From: CAYYFV01 sp965660075
GTDB taxonomy: Bacteria; Patescibacteriota; Gracilibacteria; UBA1369; GCA-2718715
DNA length: 64,000 nucleotides
Assembly (NCBI GenBank): GCA_965660075.1
Contig: CBFHYO010000019.1
Coordinates: forward strand, 1 to 64,000
Reading direction: 5' to 3'
Below are positions 43,381 through 52,885 of the stretch, piece after piece (position 1 is the first letter of the stretch; the number at the start of each line of letters is the position of its first letter). Under the pieces are notes generated by a model. The model was not told where the DNA came from, did no database searches, and saw nothing but the letters and a program-made list of their open reading frames with translations. Made by a program: the position numbers and the translations under genes.

Positions 43381-45890
43381 AAATCGAAACCAATTCTTTG
43401 CCCAACTTCTTTTTCTACAAATTTACGAGCACGTGCAAATCTCATACTTGAGTATTTCTTTAAGTAACCGGCCAGTTTTTCATTACGACCAGTTTGATCA
43501 TATAAAGTCTCAACCGAAAATGGACGTGAGGTAGTATTGTTAATATTAAGTTTGATATAAGCTTTATAGTTTGCCACATTGATAATATCTTGCTCTGTTA
43601 ACACAGGTGAATACTCCTCTGCCAGAACTTTAGCATCTTCGGCACCAACTTTAAAACTCATCATAGAACCAACGTTACCAAACACAGCATCTTTAATAGC
43701 ACTACTAGTGGAACCAAATTTAGTCGTCACTAATTGATTAATATACTGATGGGCCATTGTTAAACATAATTTATACTTACGAGCCTCGGATAAGATTGTA
43801 GCAAAAGAATCTGTTGCAAAGTTCTGAAATTCATCCACATACAAATAAAACGGTAAACGATCCTTCTCGTCCATATCGGCTCTACCCATCGCAGCCATTT
43901 GTATTTTAGAAACAATCACAAGCCCCAGCAATTGAGTATTAAGATCACCAATTTTACCCTTTGAAAGGTTTATCAAAAGAATTTTTTCAGAATCCATAGC
44001 CTCACGAATATTGAATGCAGATTTAACTTGCCCAATAGTGTTACGCATGACTGTGTTGGTAATAAAAGGACCAAACTTAGAACTAAAATAAGGAATCATC
44101 TCTTGTCTTTCACGCTGACCAGTATTTGCATATTCATGATCCCAGAAAGACCTTACAACAGGATTGTTACACTTAGACACTTTATACTTCATAAAAGCAT
44201 CGTCGGTAAAAATACGTGGAACATCTATTAAAGTAGCTCCTTCATCTGGATCTTCCATTAATGTAAGACAAGCATTTCTAAAATAGTGCTGAATACGAGG
44301 ACCAAAAATTTCATCTCCAAACAGCTTAATAAAAATTTCGGTTGCTTGACTTGAAACCATATCTGCTTCTTGAGGGTTTTTAGCATCTAAAATGTTCAAT
44401 CCCATTGGTCTATCTAAATTAGATGGATCAAAAACAATAACATCTTTGGCTCGATGTTTTGGTATGTATGCCAAAACATCTTCGACCAAATCACCGTGAG
44501 GATCAACGACACATAAACCACGATTTTTTTGAGCATCCTGTCGAGCAAGAAAACTAATAAAGTTAGATTTACCCGCACCAGTTTTACCAATGATATAAAA
44601 ATGTCTAGTACGATCTTTCGGAAGCATATGAATCTTTGTACGCACTCCACGATAGACATTATCGCCTATATATAAACCTTCATGCGGAGCATCTGGTGGG
44701 CAAGGTACTACCTTATATTTTAACCACTTGATACTCGGAGATGCGTTATAGTTGGAATCTGGAAAATGCAATACATTCGCTAATTCATCTGGAACTAAGA
44801 TAGAAATTTTTTCACCAAAATTAAAATAACGACCAAAATAATTTTTAATCATTATATAATTATTTATAAAATCAATTGGAATAATTCTTCGCATCTGAAA
44901 CCAATTTGAAGCAGCATCTTTAAATACATTAAAACCAACAAAAACACCATTTAGAATTTCTATTGATCTCTTTTTAGTTTTAGCTGTCGCATAAAGTCTT
45001 ATAACAGTTTCGTATCCTAATTGAGTAGATTTAATACCTACATTTTTAGCAGTTTCTTCATTAGCTTGAAGCATACGGACATAAGAATCACCAGATTTTG
45101 CACCAGGGGCATTTGTGTTTGCATCTTGCAAATCAGAGCCTTCGTAACCTGTAAAAATAGCACCAATTAAATCAAAGAAAAAAGTAAAAATCCTTGGAAA
45201 CTTATGCTTCTTATCTGGAGATTTACCTTTAAATAGCTCCGTACCAAAATCATTAGCCTTATCTTGCCATCTTGGACCAATAGGACGCAAAGAAAGAGAC
45301 ACCATAGCGATTTCGTCGTCTTTCATTTTAGAAAATACATTTGTCAAAACATTCAATGGATCGTTCTCTATTTCCTTGTACATTTTAATAGGATACCAAT
45401 TAATACGTTCTAAAAACGCATAATACGAACGAGTTTTATAACCTTTACGAGTTAAAGGCTCAGGTTTAAACACATCAATAGCAGCATTAGGATAATAGGT
45501 AGTAACTTGTTTTTCTAACAAATCTTTATATTCAGCAAAAGTAGAAACTCTAAATTCTATAACAGAATGCTTACATATGATATCAAAATTAATAATTGGC
45601 AAATTATATAACCAAACACGAACCTGGTTACCTAAATCAAGCTCTCTGATTTCATGTAAAGAACGATACAATTGGCTCATCACCCCAATTTTTTCTTTGA
45701 AGTCTTTTTCAACTTTTTTTTGCTTATCTTTCTCTGTATCTTCACGCGGGATTAAGACAGAAAAATACACAACGTCCTTCTTTTTAACAGATGCCATTAA
45801 GAAATGTAAAAAATGCCTTATTACACTTTGAAAGGCAAAAAGAAAAACAAAAAGAAGAAATAAAAATATAAAGACTTTCAGATAAAACAT
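43368..45890 (-). CDS. TraD/TraG-like coupling-type ATPase of conjugation/T4SS family
   Basis: 840 residues. An N-terminal membrane segment (about 5-25) and a long region of about 400 residues precede the ATPase. Walker A GKTGAGKSN is at about 433-441, then VVDPHGDLVEDVL and FDPSNLDRPMGLNIL; Walker B FYLYVDEFQNF is at about 682-692, then LSEARKYKLCLTMAHQY. This matches the TraG/VirD4 C-terminal family, common as single genes in CPR genomes. No relaxase, VirB4 or pilus genes are nearby, so its substrate is unknown: DNA pumping or protein export are both possible. Confidence 0.85.
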   Translation of the reverse strand: MFYLKVFIFLFLLFVFLFAFQSVIRHFLHFLMASVKKKDVVYFSVLIPREDTEKDKQKKVEKDFKEKIGVMSQLYRSLHEIRELDLGNQVRVWLYNLPIINFDIICKHSVIEFRVSTFAEYKDLLEKQVTTYYPNAAIDVFKPEPLTRKGYKTRSYYAFLERINWYPIKMYKEIENDPLNVLTNVFSKMKDDEIAMVSLSLRPIGPRWQDKANDFGTELFKGKSPDKKHKFPRIFTFFFDLIGAIFTGYEGSDLQDANTNAPGAKSGDSYVRMLQANEETAKNVGIKSTQLGYETVIRLYATAKTKKRSIEILNGVFVGFNVFKDAASNWFQMRRIIPIDFINNYIMIKNYFGRYFNFGEKISILVPDELANVLHFPDSNYNASPSIKWLKYKVVPCPPDAPHEGLYIGDNVYRGVRTKIHMLPKDRTRHFYIIGKTGAGKSNFISFLARQDAQKNRGLCVVDPHGDLVEDVLAYIPKHRAKDVIVFDPSNLDRPMGLNILDAKNPQEADMVSSQATEIFIKLFGDEIFGPRIQHYFRNACLTLMEDPDEGATLIDVPRIFTDDAFMKYKVSKCNNPVVRSFWDHEYANTGQRERQEMIPYFSSKFGPFITNTVMRNTIGQVKSAFNIREAMDSEKILLINLSKGKIGDLNTQLLGLVIVSKIQMAAMGRADMDEKDRLPFYLYVDEFQNFATDSFATILSEARKYKLCLTMAHQYINQLVTTKFGSTSSAIKDAVFGNVGSMMSFKVGAEDAKVLAEEYSPVLTEQDIINVANYKAYIKLNINNTTSRPFSVETLYDQTGRNEKLAGYLKKYSSMRFARARKFVEKEVGQRIGFDFKNS

Positions 45891-45927
45891 AAAGGGTGCT
45901 TAAATCAATACAATTTTAACACCCTTT
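45891..45927 (-). other. Hairpin abutting the start codon of the coupling-type ATPase gene
   Basis: Minus strand AAAGGGTG, 21 bases, CACCCTTT, then directly the ATG of the ATPase gene. It lies 18 bases after the glyS stop. It could be a weak terminator for glyS or a translational control element. Confidence 0.5.
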
Positions 45928-45944
45928 AATTTGTATACGAAATA

Positions 45945-47321
45945 TTATATCCGAGAAGAAAAATAATTTTCCAACTCGTCAATAGAAACTCTATCTTGCT
46001 CTAATGTATCTCGATTTCTGATAGTTACACAATTATCATCTAACGAGTCAAAATCAACTGTAAGACAATATGGAGTACCTATTTCGTCTTGTTTACGATA
46101 ACGTTTACCAATAGAACCTGTTTCAGAATATTCAACATTAAATTTAGACGCAAACATACTCACAATTTCTTGTGCTTTATTTTGCAATGGTTCTTTTTTA
46201 ACCAATGGGAATACAGCAAGTTTTACTGGAGCAATTTTTGGATCCAACTGTAAAAAAACACGAGAAGAACCATCGACAGTTTCTTCACGATAAGAATCCA
46301 TTAATAAAATGGTAACAAAACGAGACAAACCAAAAGTAGGTTCGATTACGTGCGGAGTAACTTTTTTACCATCAGGATAAGTATAATCAAGTTTTTGTTT
46401 AGATTTTTCGGCATGTGTTTTTAAATCAAAATCTGTGCGATATGCACATGCAAACATCTCCTTGAAACCCCATGGGAATTTGTATTCTAAATCAACTGTA
46501 CGTTTTGAATAATGTGACAATTCAAAATCTTCATGTTCACGAAAGCGAAGATTGTCAGAATTTAGACCACATTCTAAGGCAAATTGGTAAACTTCTGATT
46601 TCCAATATTCAAATAACTCATTCCATTCATTAGATTCTGGATCGAAAAAGTACTCAAATTCCATCAAATCGAATTCCAAAGTTCTAAAAGTAAATTGACC
46701 TTTTGTTATCTCATTTCTGTAAGCCTTGCCAGCTTGCCCAATACCAAAAGGTAATTTAGGACTCATTGAATCAACAATATTTTTATAATTTAAAAATATA
46801 CCCTGTGCAATCTCCCCTCTCAAAAAGGCTCGATTACCCTCTCCCTCAATTATACCAATTTCAGTTTCAAACAAGAGATTGAATTTTTTGGCAGTAGATA
46901 ACTCGTTACCATCAGGACTCTTAATACCCTCAGTTTCGATAATTTGTTGCAAGTCTTCTGCAGACATACCATCTACAACCTTTTCTTGACCAAGAGCAGC
47001 AAAATGTTCTTCGATTAAATGGTCTGCACGGAAACGTTTATGCGTAATTAAATCTTCTACCATTACATCGGCAAATGTCGCAACATGGCCAGAAGCCTCC
47101 CAAACCTTTGGATTTAAAATAACAGAACTTTCAATACGATATAAATCTTGACGCGATTCAAAGAATTTTTTAAACCATAAAGATTTAATATTGTCTTTTA
47201 ACAAAGAACCATAATGTCCATAATCATAAGTATTAGCCAAACCTCCATAAATTTCACAACTAGGAAAAACAAAACCACGACGTTTTGATAGAGAGACAAT
47301 ATTTTGTAATAAATCAGACAT
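45945..47321 (-). CDS. glyQS: Glycyl-tRNA synthetase (single-chain class II type)
   Basis: 458 residues. SKRRGFVFPSCEIYGGLANTYDYG is the diagnostic N-terminus of dimeric GlyRS. Class II motif 2 is in YRNEITKGQFTFRTLEFDLMEFEYF, motif 3 in HVIEPTFGLSRF. The C-terminal anticodon-binding domain starts near 360 (APVKLAVFPLVKK). It charges tRNA(Gly) with glycine. Upstream genes DUF3467 and trxB are on the same strand, with about 20 bases separating DUF3467. Confidence 0.96.
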   Translation of the reverse strand: MSDLLQNIVSLSKRRGFVFPSCEIYGGLANTYDYGHYGSLLKDNIKSLWFKKFFESRQDLYRIESSVILNPKVWEASGHVATFADVMVEDLITHKRFRADHLIEEHFAALGQEKVVDGMSAEDLQQIIETEGIKSPDGNELSTAKKFNLLFETEIGIIEGEGNRAFLRGEIAQGIFLNYKNIVDSMSPKLPFGIGQAGKAYRNEITKGQFTFRTLEFDLMEFEYFFDPESNEWNELFEYWKSEVYQFALECGLNSDNLRFREHEDFELSHYSKRTVDLEYKFPWGFKEMFACAYRTDFDLKTHAEKSKQKLDYTYPDGKKVTPHVIEPTFGLSRFVTILLMDSYREETVDGSSRVFLQLDPKIAPVKLAVFPLVKKEPLQNKAQEIVSMFASKFNVEYSETGSIGKRYRKQDEIGTPYCLTVDFDSLDDNCVTIRNRDTLEQDRVSIDELENYFSSRI

Positions 47322-47341
47322 TATATAAAAAATTAATTTAA

Positions 47342-47671
47342 TTAAGCTTGTGGAGCTTGACCATTTTGTTGTGCTTGCATTTGAGCTTGAGCTTCTTTTA
47401 ACTTATTACGGAAATCCAATAAAGAATTTTGTAATACAGATAAGAATTGTTCAGCAGAACGATGATTCATATTTACACGAGATGTAATCATAATTTCATG
47501 TGGTTCTTTAGTATTTGGAACAGAGTAACCAAAATCTAATACAACCTCGTTAGCATTAATGTGAACACTTACTGCATTAGCGTAAGCACCAACTTTAGAT
47601 TGTTCGTCAGAAAAAACAACTTTAATATTTTGATCTTGAGGATTAACTCCTTGTGGATTTTGAGCATTCAT
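47342..47671 (-). CDS. DUF3467 family protein
   Basis: 109 residues. VVFSDEQSKVGAYANAVSVHINANEVVLDFGYSVPN and ITSRVNMNHRSAEQFLSVLQNSL fit the small DUF3467 family, whose function is unknown. The C-terminus is Gln/Ala-rich (AQAQMQAQQNGQAPQA). No membrane segment is seen. It sits between trxB and glyS. Confidence 0.75.
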   Translation of the reverse strand: MNAQNPQGVNPQDQNIKVVFSDEQSKVGAYANAVSVHINANEVVLDFGYSVPNTKEPHEIMITSRVNMNHRSAEQFLSVLQNSLLDFRNKLKEAQAQMQAQQNGQAPQA

Positions 47672-47751
47672 AATTTGAAAGTTAATGAAATATTTTTTTT
47701 CGAAGTTATTCTTGCAACTTTTTAATGCTTATGCAAGACAAAACAGGATTA

Positions 47752-48711
47752 TTAGTACCCGCTAATTACAACATCATCCGATAACAAGCCTTGGATATAA
47801 TTAAAAGCTTGAACAGAAGCATATACACCTTCGGCAGCACCAATTATCGCCTGCTTAAAGTGTGCATCTGTCACATCGCCAGCTGCATACAACCCAGGAA
47901 TATTAGTTTCTGCTTCACGATTGATTATAACTTCGTTACGAGCATTTAGTTCTGCGCCCAATTGCTCTGCTAATTCAGATTTTGTGTTCCATCCAATGGC
48001 AACAAAAACACCATCCATTTGCATCTCAGAACCGTCTTTTAATTTAACAGATGTAACATTTTCATCTCCTAAAACACTTTCTAATTCGGTATTATAAAGA
48101 ATTTCAATTTTTGGATTATCTTCGATTCTTTTTCTATTAACAGGTTCTGCACGCATAAAATCTTTTCTAACCATTACATAAACCTTTTTACATTGCTGAG
48201 CCAAGATATTAGCATCTATAGCTGCAGTATCGCCGCCTCCAACTACACAAACAGTTTTCTCTTTGAAAAAATTTGCATCACAAAGCGCACAGTAAGAAAC
48301 ACCCTTGTTTTTAAATTCTTCCTCACCAGCAATACCTAAATGCTTATGCTCTGTACCAGTAGCAAGCACCAAAGTAGCGCAATAGTATTCAGCAGATTTT
48401 GTAGTAACAACAAAACCATCCATACCTTTAAATTCGTTATCTGTTTCGAGTTTTACACGCTTAGCAGAAATGATTTTTTCATATTTGTATTCAGCACCAG
48501 TTTCACGAGCATGCTCCATAAATTCCATACCCATTTTAGGACCAGAAATAGATTTAATCCCAGGATAATTCTCTACCAAATGAGTAGTAGTAATCAAACC
48601 ACCAGGCTGTTCGGCAAAAACTAAAGTTGGCAAATTAAAACGAGCTGCGTACATTGCTGCAGCCGAGCCAGAAACTCCGCCACCTACAACAATTATTGGA
48701 TAAAAATTCAT
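47752..48711 (-). CDS. trxB: Thioredoxin reductase-like flavoprotein
   Basis: 319 residues. FAD-binding GGGVSGSAAAMYAARF, the redox pair CALC (in SYCALCDANFF) and the second GGGDTAAIDANIL Rossmann motif match TrxB. FAD loop AAGDVTDAHFKQAI is near the end. The NADPH-selecting HRRxxxR of typical enzymes reads VRKDFMR (after VYVM), so cofactor preference may differ. It reduces thioredoxin or a similar small thiol carrier; none is in the window. Confidence 0.9.
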   Translation of the reverse strand: MNFYPIIVVGGGVSGSAAAMYAARFNLPTLVFAEQPGGLITTTHLVENYPGIKSISGPKMGMEFMEHARETGAEYKYEKIISAKRVKLETDNEFKGMDGFVVTTKSAEYYCATLVLATGTEHKHLGIAGEEEFKNKGVSYCALCDANFFKEKTVCVVGGGDTAAIDANILAQQCKKVYVMVRKDFMRAEPVNRKRIEDNPKIEILYNTELESVLGDENVTSVKLKDGSEMQMDGVFVAIGWNTKSELAEQLGAELNARNEVIINREAETNIPGLYAAGDVTDAHFKQAIIGAAEGVYASVQAFNYIQGLLSDDVVISGY

Positions 48712-48765
48712 AGTTTAAAAATTAATTTATAGTGTATTATATTTATGATTTTAGAAAAAAAACTT

Positions 48766-49515
48766 ATGACACGCAAACGAAAAAAAATACAAATTGGAAT
48801 ACCTGTAAAGGGTCAGATTTTTATTTTTGTGATCTTGACAGTAATTTACACAGTCTTTTTTAGTAATTATTTTAATATTTCAGAAGTAGCAATATTCGAA
48901 TCAAACAAAATAACAACTGATAATATCATAAAAACACTAACTTTAGATATAAAAAACAAAAATTTAATTCTACTTAAAACAGACTTTATAAAAAACAGAA
49001 TAACAAACCAATATCCACAAATTAAAAACTTAGAAATAAACAAAAAACTTCCAAACACACTACACATAAAGTATGACAAATTTAAGCAGCTAGCATTTTT
49101 AGAGCAAAAAGAATTAGACACAATATTTTTTACAGTGAACGAAACGGGAGTAATTGAACAAACTCAAGAAAAACCCATCGAACTACCTCAGATAATTATT
49201 CAAGGGATGAAACTCGAAGAAGGAATGCAAATAATAACTCCAACAAAGCTAGATTTTATTGTTGAATCAATTAATCTACTAAAAAAAGAATTAAACGCAA
49301 AAATTAAACATATTGTCTACCTTCCAAAAGCCCAAGAGACTCACCTTATACTCGAGAACAACACTCAAATATGGCTAGATATGACATTTGATTATAAACA
49401 ACAAATTAACAAATTAAAATTTGCCAAACCACATTTAAACCTAGAAAAATACTACGAGTATATTGATTTAAGAATTAAGAGCGCAAAAGGACATAAAATC
49501 TTCTATAAAGAATAG
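48766..49515 (+). CDS. ftsQ: FtsQ/DivIB-like cell division protein
   Basis: 249 residues from ATG 48766; ATG 48745 is in frame but only 4 bases after a possible -10 (TATTAT, 48735-48740). A basic N-terminus, one membrane segment (about 16-36) and a POTRA-like domain (ISEVAIFESNKITTDNIIKTL, then NLILLKTDFIKNRITNQYPQI, NLEINKKLPNTLHIKYDK) match FtsQ/DivIB. The rest is the beta domain. FtsQ links early and late divisome proteins. It is divergent from trxB and stands outside any mur/fts cluster. Confidence 0.78.
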   Translation: MTRKRKKIQIGIPVKGQIFIFVILTVIYTVFFSNYFNISEVAIFESNKITTDNIIKTLTLDIKNKNLILLKTDFIKNRITNQYPQIKNLEINKKLPNTLHIKYDKFKQLAFLEQKELDTIFFTVNETGVIEQTQEKPIELPQIIIQGMKLEEGMQIITPTKLDFIVESINLLKKELNAKIKHIVYLPKAQETHLILENNTQIWLDMTFDYKQQINKLKFAKPHLNLEKYYEYIDLRIKSAKGHKIFYKE

Positions 49516-49562
49516 ACATTTTTCATAATAAATGCTAAAAAACTAAAAAATAAAAAACAAAT

Positions 49563-50543
49563 ATGTTTAGATGGAAAGATTGGTCTGCAAAACACAAACC
49601 AATGGTTATATTAGCACCAATGGAAGGTTACACAGACTCAGCTTACAGACAATTAATAAAAGAAATCACACCAGAAGCGATTGTATACACTGAATTTACA
49701 TCTTCTGACGGATTAAAATACGGAAGTTCTAAAAGTTTTCAAAAAGTTGAATATAAAGAAATTGAAAGACCAATGATAGCACAAATCTTTGGAAAACACC
49801 CGGAACATTTTGCAGAATGTGCAGCAATGCTCGAAAAAATGGGCGTAGATGGAATAGATATTAATATGGGTTGCCCATCATCGAAAGTTATAAACAGCTG
49901 TCATGGATCAGCATTATTCAACCACCCAACATTAGCTGCAGAAATAGTAGAAGCAACATCCAAAGCTACTAACTTAGATGTATCTGTGAAAATGCGACTT
50001 GGCTTTGATAAATTCGAAATAAAGGCTCTAAAACAATTCACAAAAAGATTAGAAGACGCTGGGGCAAAACACCTAGCAATACATGGAAGAACTACTAAAC
50101 AAAAATATACAGGTTCTGCAAATTTCGAACCTATCTATGAAATAAAAGATTTTTTAAACATACCAGTATCAGGCAATGGGGATATTAAAAGTGTACAAGA
50201 CGCCCAAGAAAAACTTAAAAATCTCGATGGTCTAATGATAGGCCGAGCAACCTATGGAAACCCATGGATAATGAAAGAAATTGTTGAACACTTCAAAGGC
50301 AACAAATTTGTCGGACCAAAAAACCTAATAGATAAAATCCCCACTATAAAACATCAAATATCTTTAGCCTGTGAATTTAAGGGCGAAAGAGTAGGTATGC
50401 TAGAAATGCGAAAACACTTAGCAAACTACATTAAAGATATTCCAGGAGCATCTAAATACAGATTCGATTTGGTTAGAGTATCGACAGAACAAGACGCATT
50501 AGATATATTAAACGAAATATCAAAAAACTTAGATAAAGACTAG
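49563..50543 (+). CDS. dus: tRNA-dihydrouridine synthase
   Basis: 326 residues. LAPMEGYTDSAYRQLI, PMIAQIFGKHPEHFAECA, DINMGCPSSKV with the catalytic Cys, VSVKMRLGFD, HGRTTKQKYTG and GNGDIKS are diagnostic. It uses FMN and NADPH to reduce uridines in tRNA. DusB-like, but the exact subfamily is not certain. It is 47 bases after the ftsQ-like gene. Confidence 0.94.
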   Translation: MFRWKDWSAKHKPMVILAPMEGYTDSAYRQLIKEITPEAIVYTEFTSSDGLKYGSSKSFQKVEYKEIERPMIAQIFGKHPEHFAECAAMLEKMGVDGIDINMGCPSSKVINSCHGSALFNHPTLAAEIVEATSKATNLDVSVKMRLGFDKFEIKALKQFTKRLEDAGAKHLAIHGRTTKQKYTGSANFEPIYEIKDFLNIPVSGNGDIKSVQDAQEKLKNLDGLMIGRATYGNPWIMKEIVEHFKGNKFVGPKNLIDKIPTIKHQISLACEFKGERVGMLEMRKHLANYIKDIPGASKYRFDLVRVSTEQDALDILNEISKNLDKD

Positions 50544-50585
50544 AAAAGAAGCCGGAAATATGATACAATATTGTGATATAACTTC

Positions 50586-51635
50586 TTGAATGTGGAATTT
50601 GATATTCAAAAAATACTACTCACAGCAGTAAAATACAAAGCCTCCGATATTTATATTAGTGTTGGTATAAAACCCTCACTAAGAATTCATGGCCAATTAA
50701 TTGCAATCGAAGAACACCCGATTTTATCAAAAACAATGGCACAAGAATACATTGGCGCAATAATGAACGAACAACAAAAAACACAATTTGGAAAAACATT
50801 CGATTTAGATTTTGCTATAGATGTAAAAGGTCTATCACGTTTTCGTGTGAATGTATTTATGCAATCCAAAGGGATTGGTGCAGTATTACGTGTGATCGAA
50901 GAAGACATTAAGTCCATAGATGAATTAAATCTTCCAAGCCAATTAAAAAAGCTAGCAGATCTAAAACAAGGTATTGTACTAGTCACAGGACCAACTGGAC
51001 AAGGTAAATCAACAACTCTTGCATCGATTATTAACGAAATAAATGCAAATAAAAATTTCAATATTATAACAATCGAAGATCCAATTGAATTTATTCATTT
51101 AAATAAAAAGTCGGTAATTCAACAAAGAGAAGTGGGTAAACACACAAAGTCCTATCAAAGTGGTTTAAAGGGTGTACTTCGTGAAGCTGCCGATGTAATT
51201 TTACTTGGTGAATTACGTGACCACGAAACTATATCATTAGCACTAACAGCAGCAGAAACTGGACATTTAGTCCTTTCAACACTACACACCTCGGGAGCCG
51301 CCAAATCAGTAGATAGAATTATAGATTCATTTCCATCAGACCAGCAAAACCAAGTTCGAAACCAATTAGCAGAAAGCCTTCAAGCAGTAGTATGGCAACA
51401 ACTGGTTCCCCTTACGGATGGTAAAGGACGAGCCGCAGCACTAGAAATAATGTTAAAAAACAACGCAATTTCAAATTTGATTCGTGAAGGTAAAACCTAC
51501 CAAATAAAATCAGTACTCGAAACTGGTCAACAAGAAGGAATGCAAACAATGACTTCTGCACTAGAAAAACTTTACCAACAAGGTTTTATAACAGAAAAAG
51601 CCAAAGATGATTACATCTTCGGCCTCTCAATCTAA
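50586..51635 (+). CDS. pilT: Type IV pilus retraction ATPase PilT
   Basis: 349 residues. Walker A GPTGQGKST, Asp box TIEDPIEFIH, Walker B LLGELRD, His box GHLVLSTLHT and the C-terminal AISNLIREGK stretch mark PilT. The start is TTG 50586 or GTG 50592; no ATG fits. An extended -10 TGATACAAT at 50561-50569 lies just upstream. PilT depolymerises pili for twitching or DNA uptake. Pilin and PilB are not in the window. Confidence 0.95.
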   Translation: MNVEFDIQKILLTAVKYKASDIYISVGIKPSLRIHGQLIAIEEHPILSKTMAQEYIGAIMNEQQKTQFGKTFDLDFAIDVKGLSRFRVNVFMQSKGIGAVLRVIEEDIKSIDELNLPSQLKKLADLKQGIVLVTGPTGQGKSTTLASIINEINANKNFNIITIEDPIEFIHLNKKSVIQQREVGKHTKSYQSGLKGVLREAADVILLGELRDHETISLALTAAETGHLVLSTLHTSGAAKSVDRIIDSFPSDQQNQVRNQLAESLQAVVWQQLVPLTDGKGRAAALEIMLKNNAISNLIREGKTYQIKSVLETGQQEGMQTMTSALEKLYQQGFITEKAKDDYIFGLSI

Positions 51636-51645
51636 TGAATAATTA

Positions 51646-52740
51646 TTAAGCTAATTCATATAAACCTTCTCGGTTTTTTCTGAATTTGTTCTTTTTAGAA
51701 CTTAAGTTGATTTGAATAGTTATTGGTTTTACTTTACGTAATTTCAAGACTTCTTTAGTTAATTGAGAAAGATCCATTGGACCTTTTTTACCTAAAACAC
51801 TTTCTAAAACATCAGCAACAGTTCCCTCTTTATATCCCCAAGATTTAAGAGCGTAAATACCACGACCAATTAATACAAAGGCTGGATTAGAGATTAACTC
51901 ATTGTGAACTGCTTGCAATGAAACTCTTTTAGAATCAAAACCATGAGATGTAATACTATTTACAATATCCAAAAAATGCATTGGTTCAGAAATGTCGTTT
52001 AAAACAAATACAATCTTATCATACAAAGTACGAGGATTAATATGTCTCCAAGAATCCAAACTATATTTAGCATTTCTAGAAATCACTCGTCTGTCTAAAA
52101 CAAGTGAAGAAACAATAGTTGAAATAGTAAAATGTAAATAAGAATCCTTTGTATTTTTTTGAATTTCAGAAATTAATAATTCTTGTTCAACCTCTGAATT
52201 AAACTTTTTTAATACTTTCAAGGCTAATTCACATGTTTTTTTAACTTGAGTCATCTTTATTGAAGCCAATCTAAAATGAGGCACAAAATCAACCTTGTTG
52301 TGTTCTTGAACTAGTCTGTCGTCTAACACTACAGCCAACAACAATTCTTCGATTGAATTGGACAAAGAAACAAAATTTAATTTTAAAAATTCTTTCATTT
52401 CAACTTCACTTACTATACCCCCATGATGCATTACAAACTTCATAACTTCTGAATGCATTTTAGAAATATCTGTATGAATAGCATTTCTTTGCATTTTTTT
52501 TATTGCATGGGCTTGTACCTGTCTTATTCGTTCACGAGTAACTCCCAATTCAGTACCAAGACTTGCCAAAGTTCTAACCTGCTGACCATCTAGTCCAAAT
52601 CTAGCAGAAATAACTCTCGCCTCTTTGTCAGTTAATAACGACACAAGAGAATTTACAATTTCAAGAGGGTTACAAACTGAAGAATTAAGAACTCCGATAA
52701 AAGAATCAAAAGATCGAGATTTAACAAGTGTTGAAGACAT
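51646..52740 (-). CDS. Sigma-70 region 4 plus HARE-HTH regulator
   Basis: 364 residues. A sigma region 4 helix-turn-helix lies at about 28-82 (LTDKEARVISARFGL, LASLGTELGVTRERIRQVQAHAIKKMQ). Regions 1-3 of sigma factors are missing. The middle (about 85-240) looks like further winged helices. A HARE-HTH-like domain covers about 245-325 (LYDKIVFVLNDISEPMHFLD, ALKSWG), and another short helix-turn-helix may follow. It could touch RNA polymerase or a -35-like element without being a true sigma. Divergent from the TrmB-type gene, sharing a 145-base control region. Confidence 0.82.
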   Translation of the reverse strand: MSSTLVKSRSFDSFIGVLNSSVCNPLEIVNSLVSLLTDKEARVISARFGLDGQQVRTLASLGTELGVTRERIRQVQAHAIKKMQRNAIHTDISKMHSEVMKFVMHHGGIVSEVEMKEFLKLNFVSLSNSIEELLLAVVLDDRLVQEHNKVDFVPHFRLASIKMTQVKKTCELALKVLKKFNSEVEQELLISEIQKNTKDSYLHFTISTIVSSLVLDRRVISRNAKYSLDSWRHINPRTLYDKIVFVLNDISEPMHFLDIVNSITSHGFDSKRVSLQAVHNELISNPAFVLIGRGIYALKSWGYKEGTVADVLESVLGKKGPMDLSQLTKEVLKLRKVKPITIQINLSSKKNKFRKNREGLYELA

Positions 52741-52758
52741 ATTATTCAGATTAAAATA

Positions 52759-52809
52759 TTGTTGCTAACATATTATCAATCCAAAACACTAAAAACAATA
52801 TAGCAACAA
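52759..52809. repeat. Inverted repeat in the regulator-regulator intergenic region
   Basis: TTGTTGCTA (52759-52767) and TAGCAACAA (52801-52809), perfect 9-base arms 33 bases apart. The arms flank the minus-strand promoter, as expected for an operator pair. Confidence 0.55.
52770..52798 (-). promoter_or_regulatory. Promoter of the sigma-r4/HARE-HTH gene
   Basis: TTGTTT (52798-52793), 17 bases, TAATAT (52775-52770), about 29 bases before ATG 52740. Confidence 0.5.
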
Positions 52810-52824
52810 AAATATGTCAAAAAG

Positions 52825-52853
52825 TTGTTTTTGGCTTAGTTTAGTGGTATAAT
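52825..52853 (+). promoter_or_regulatory. Promoter of the TrmB-type gene
   Basis: TTGTTT (52825-52830), 17 bases, TATAAT (52848-52853). ATG 52886 follows after about 32 bases. It uses the same -35 as the opposing promoter. Confidence 0.62.
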
Positions 52854-52885
52854 GAATGTGTTGACAAAAAATAACAACAGAAAAA

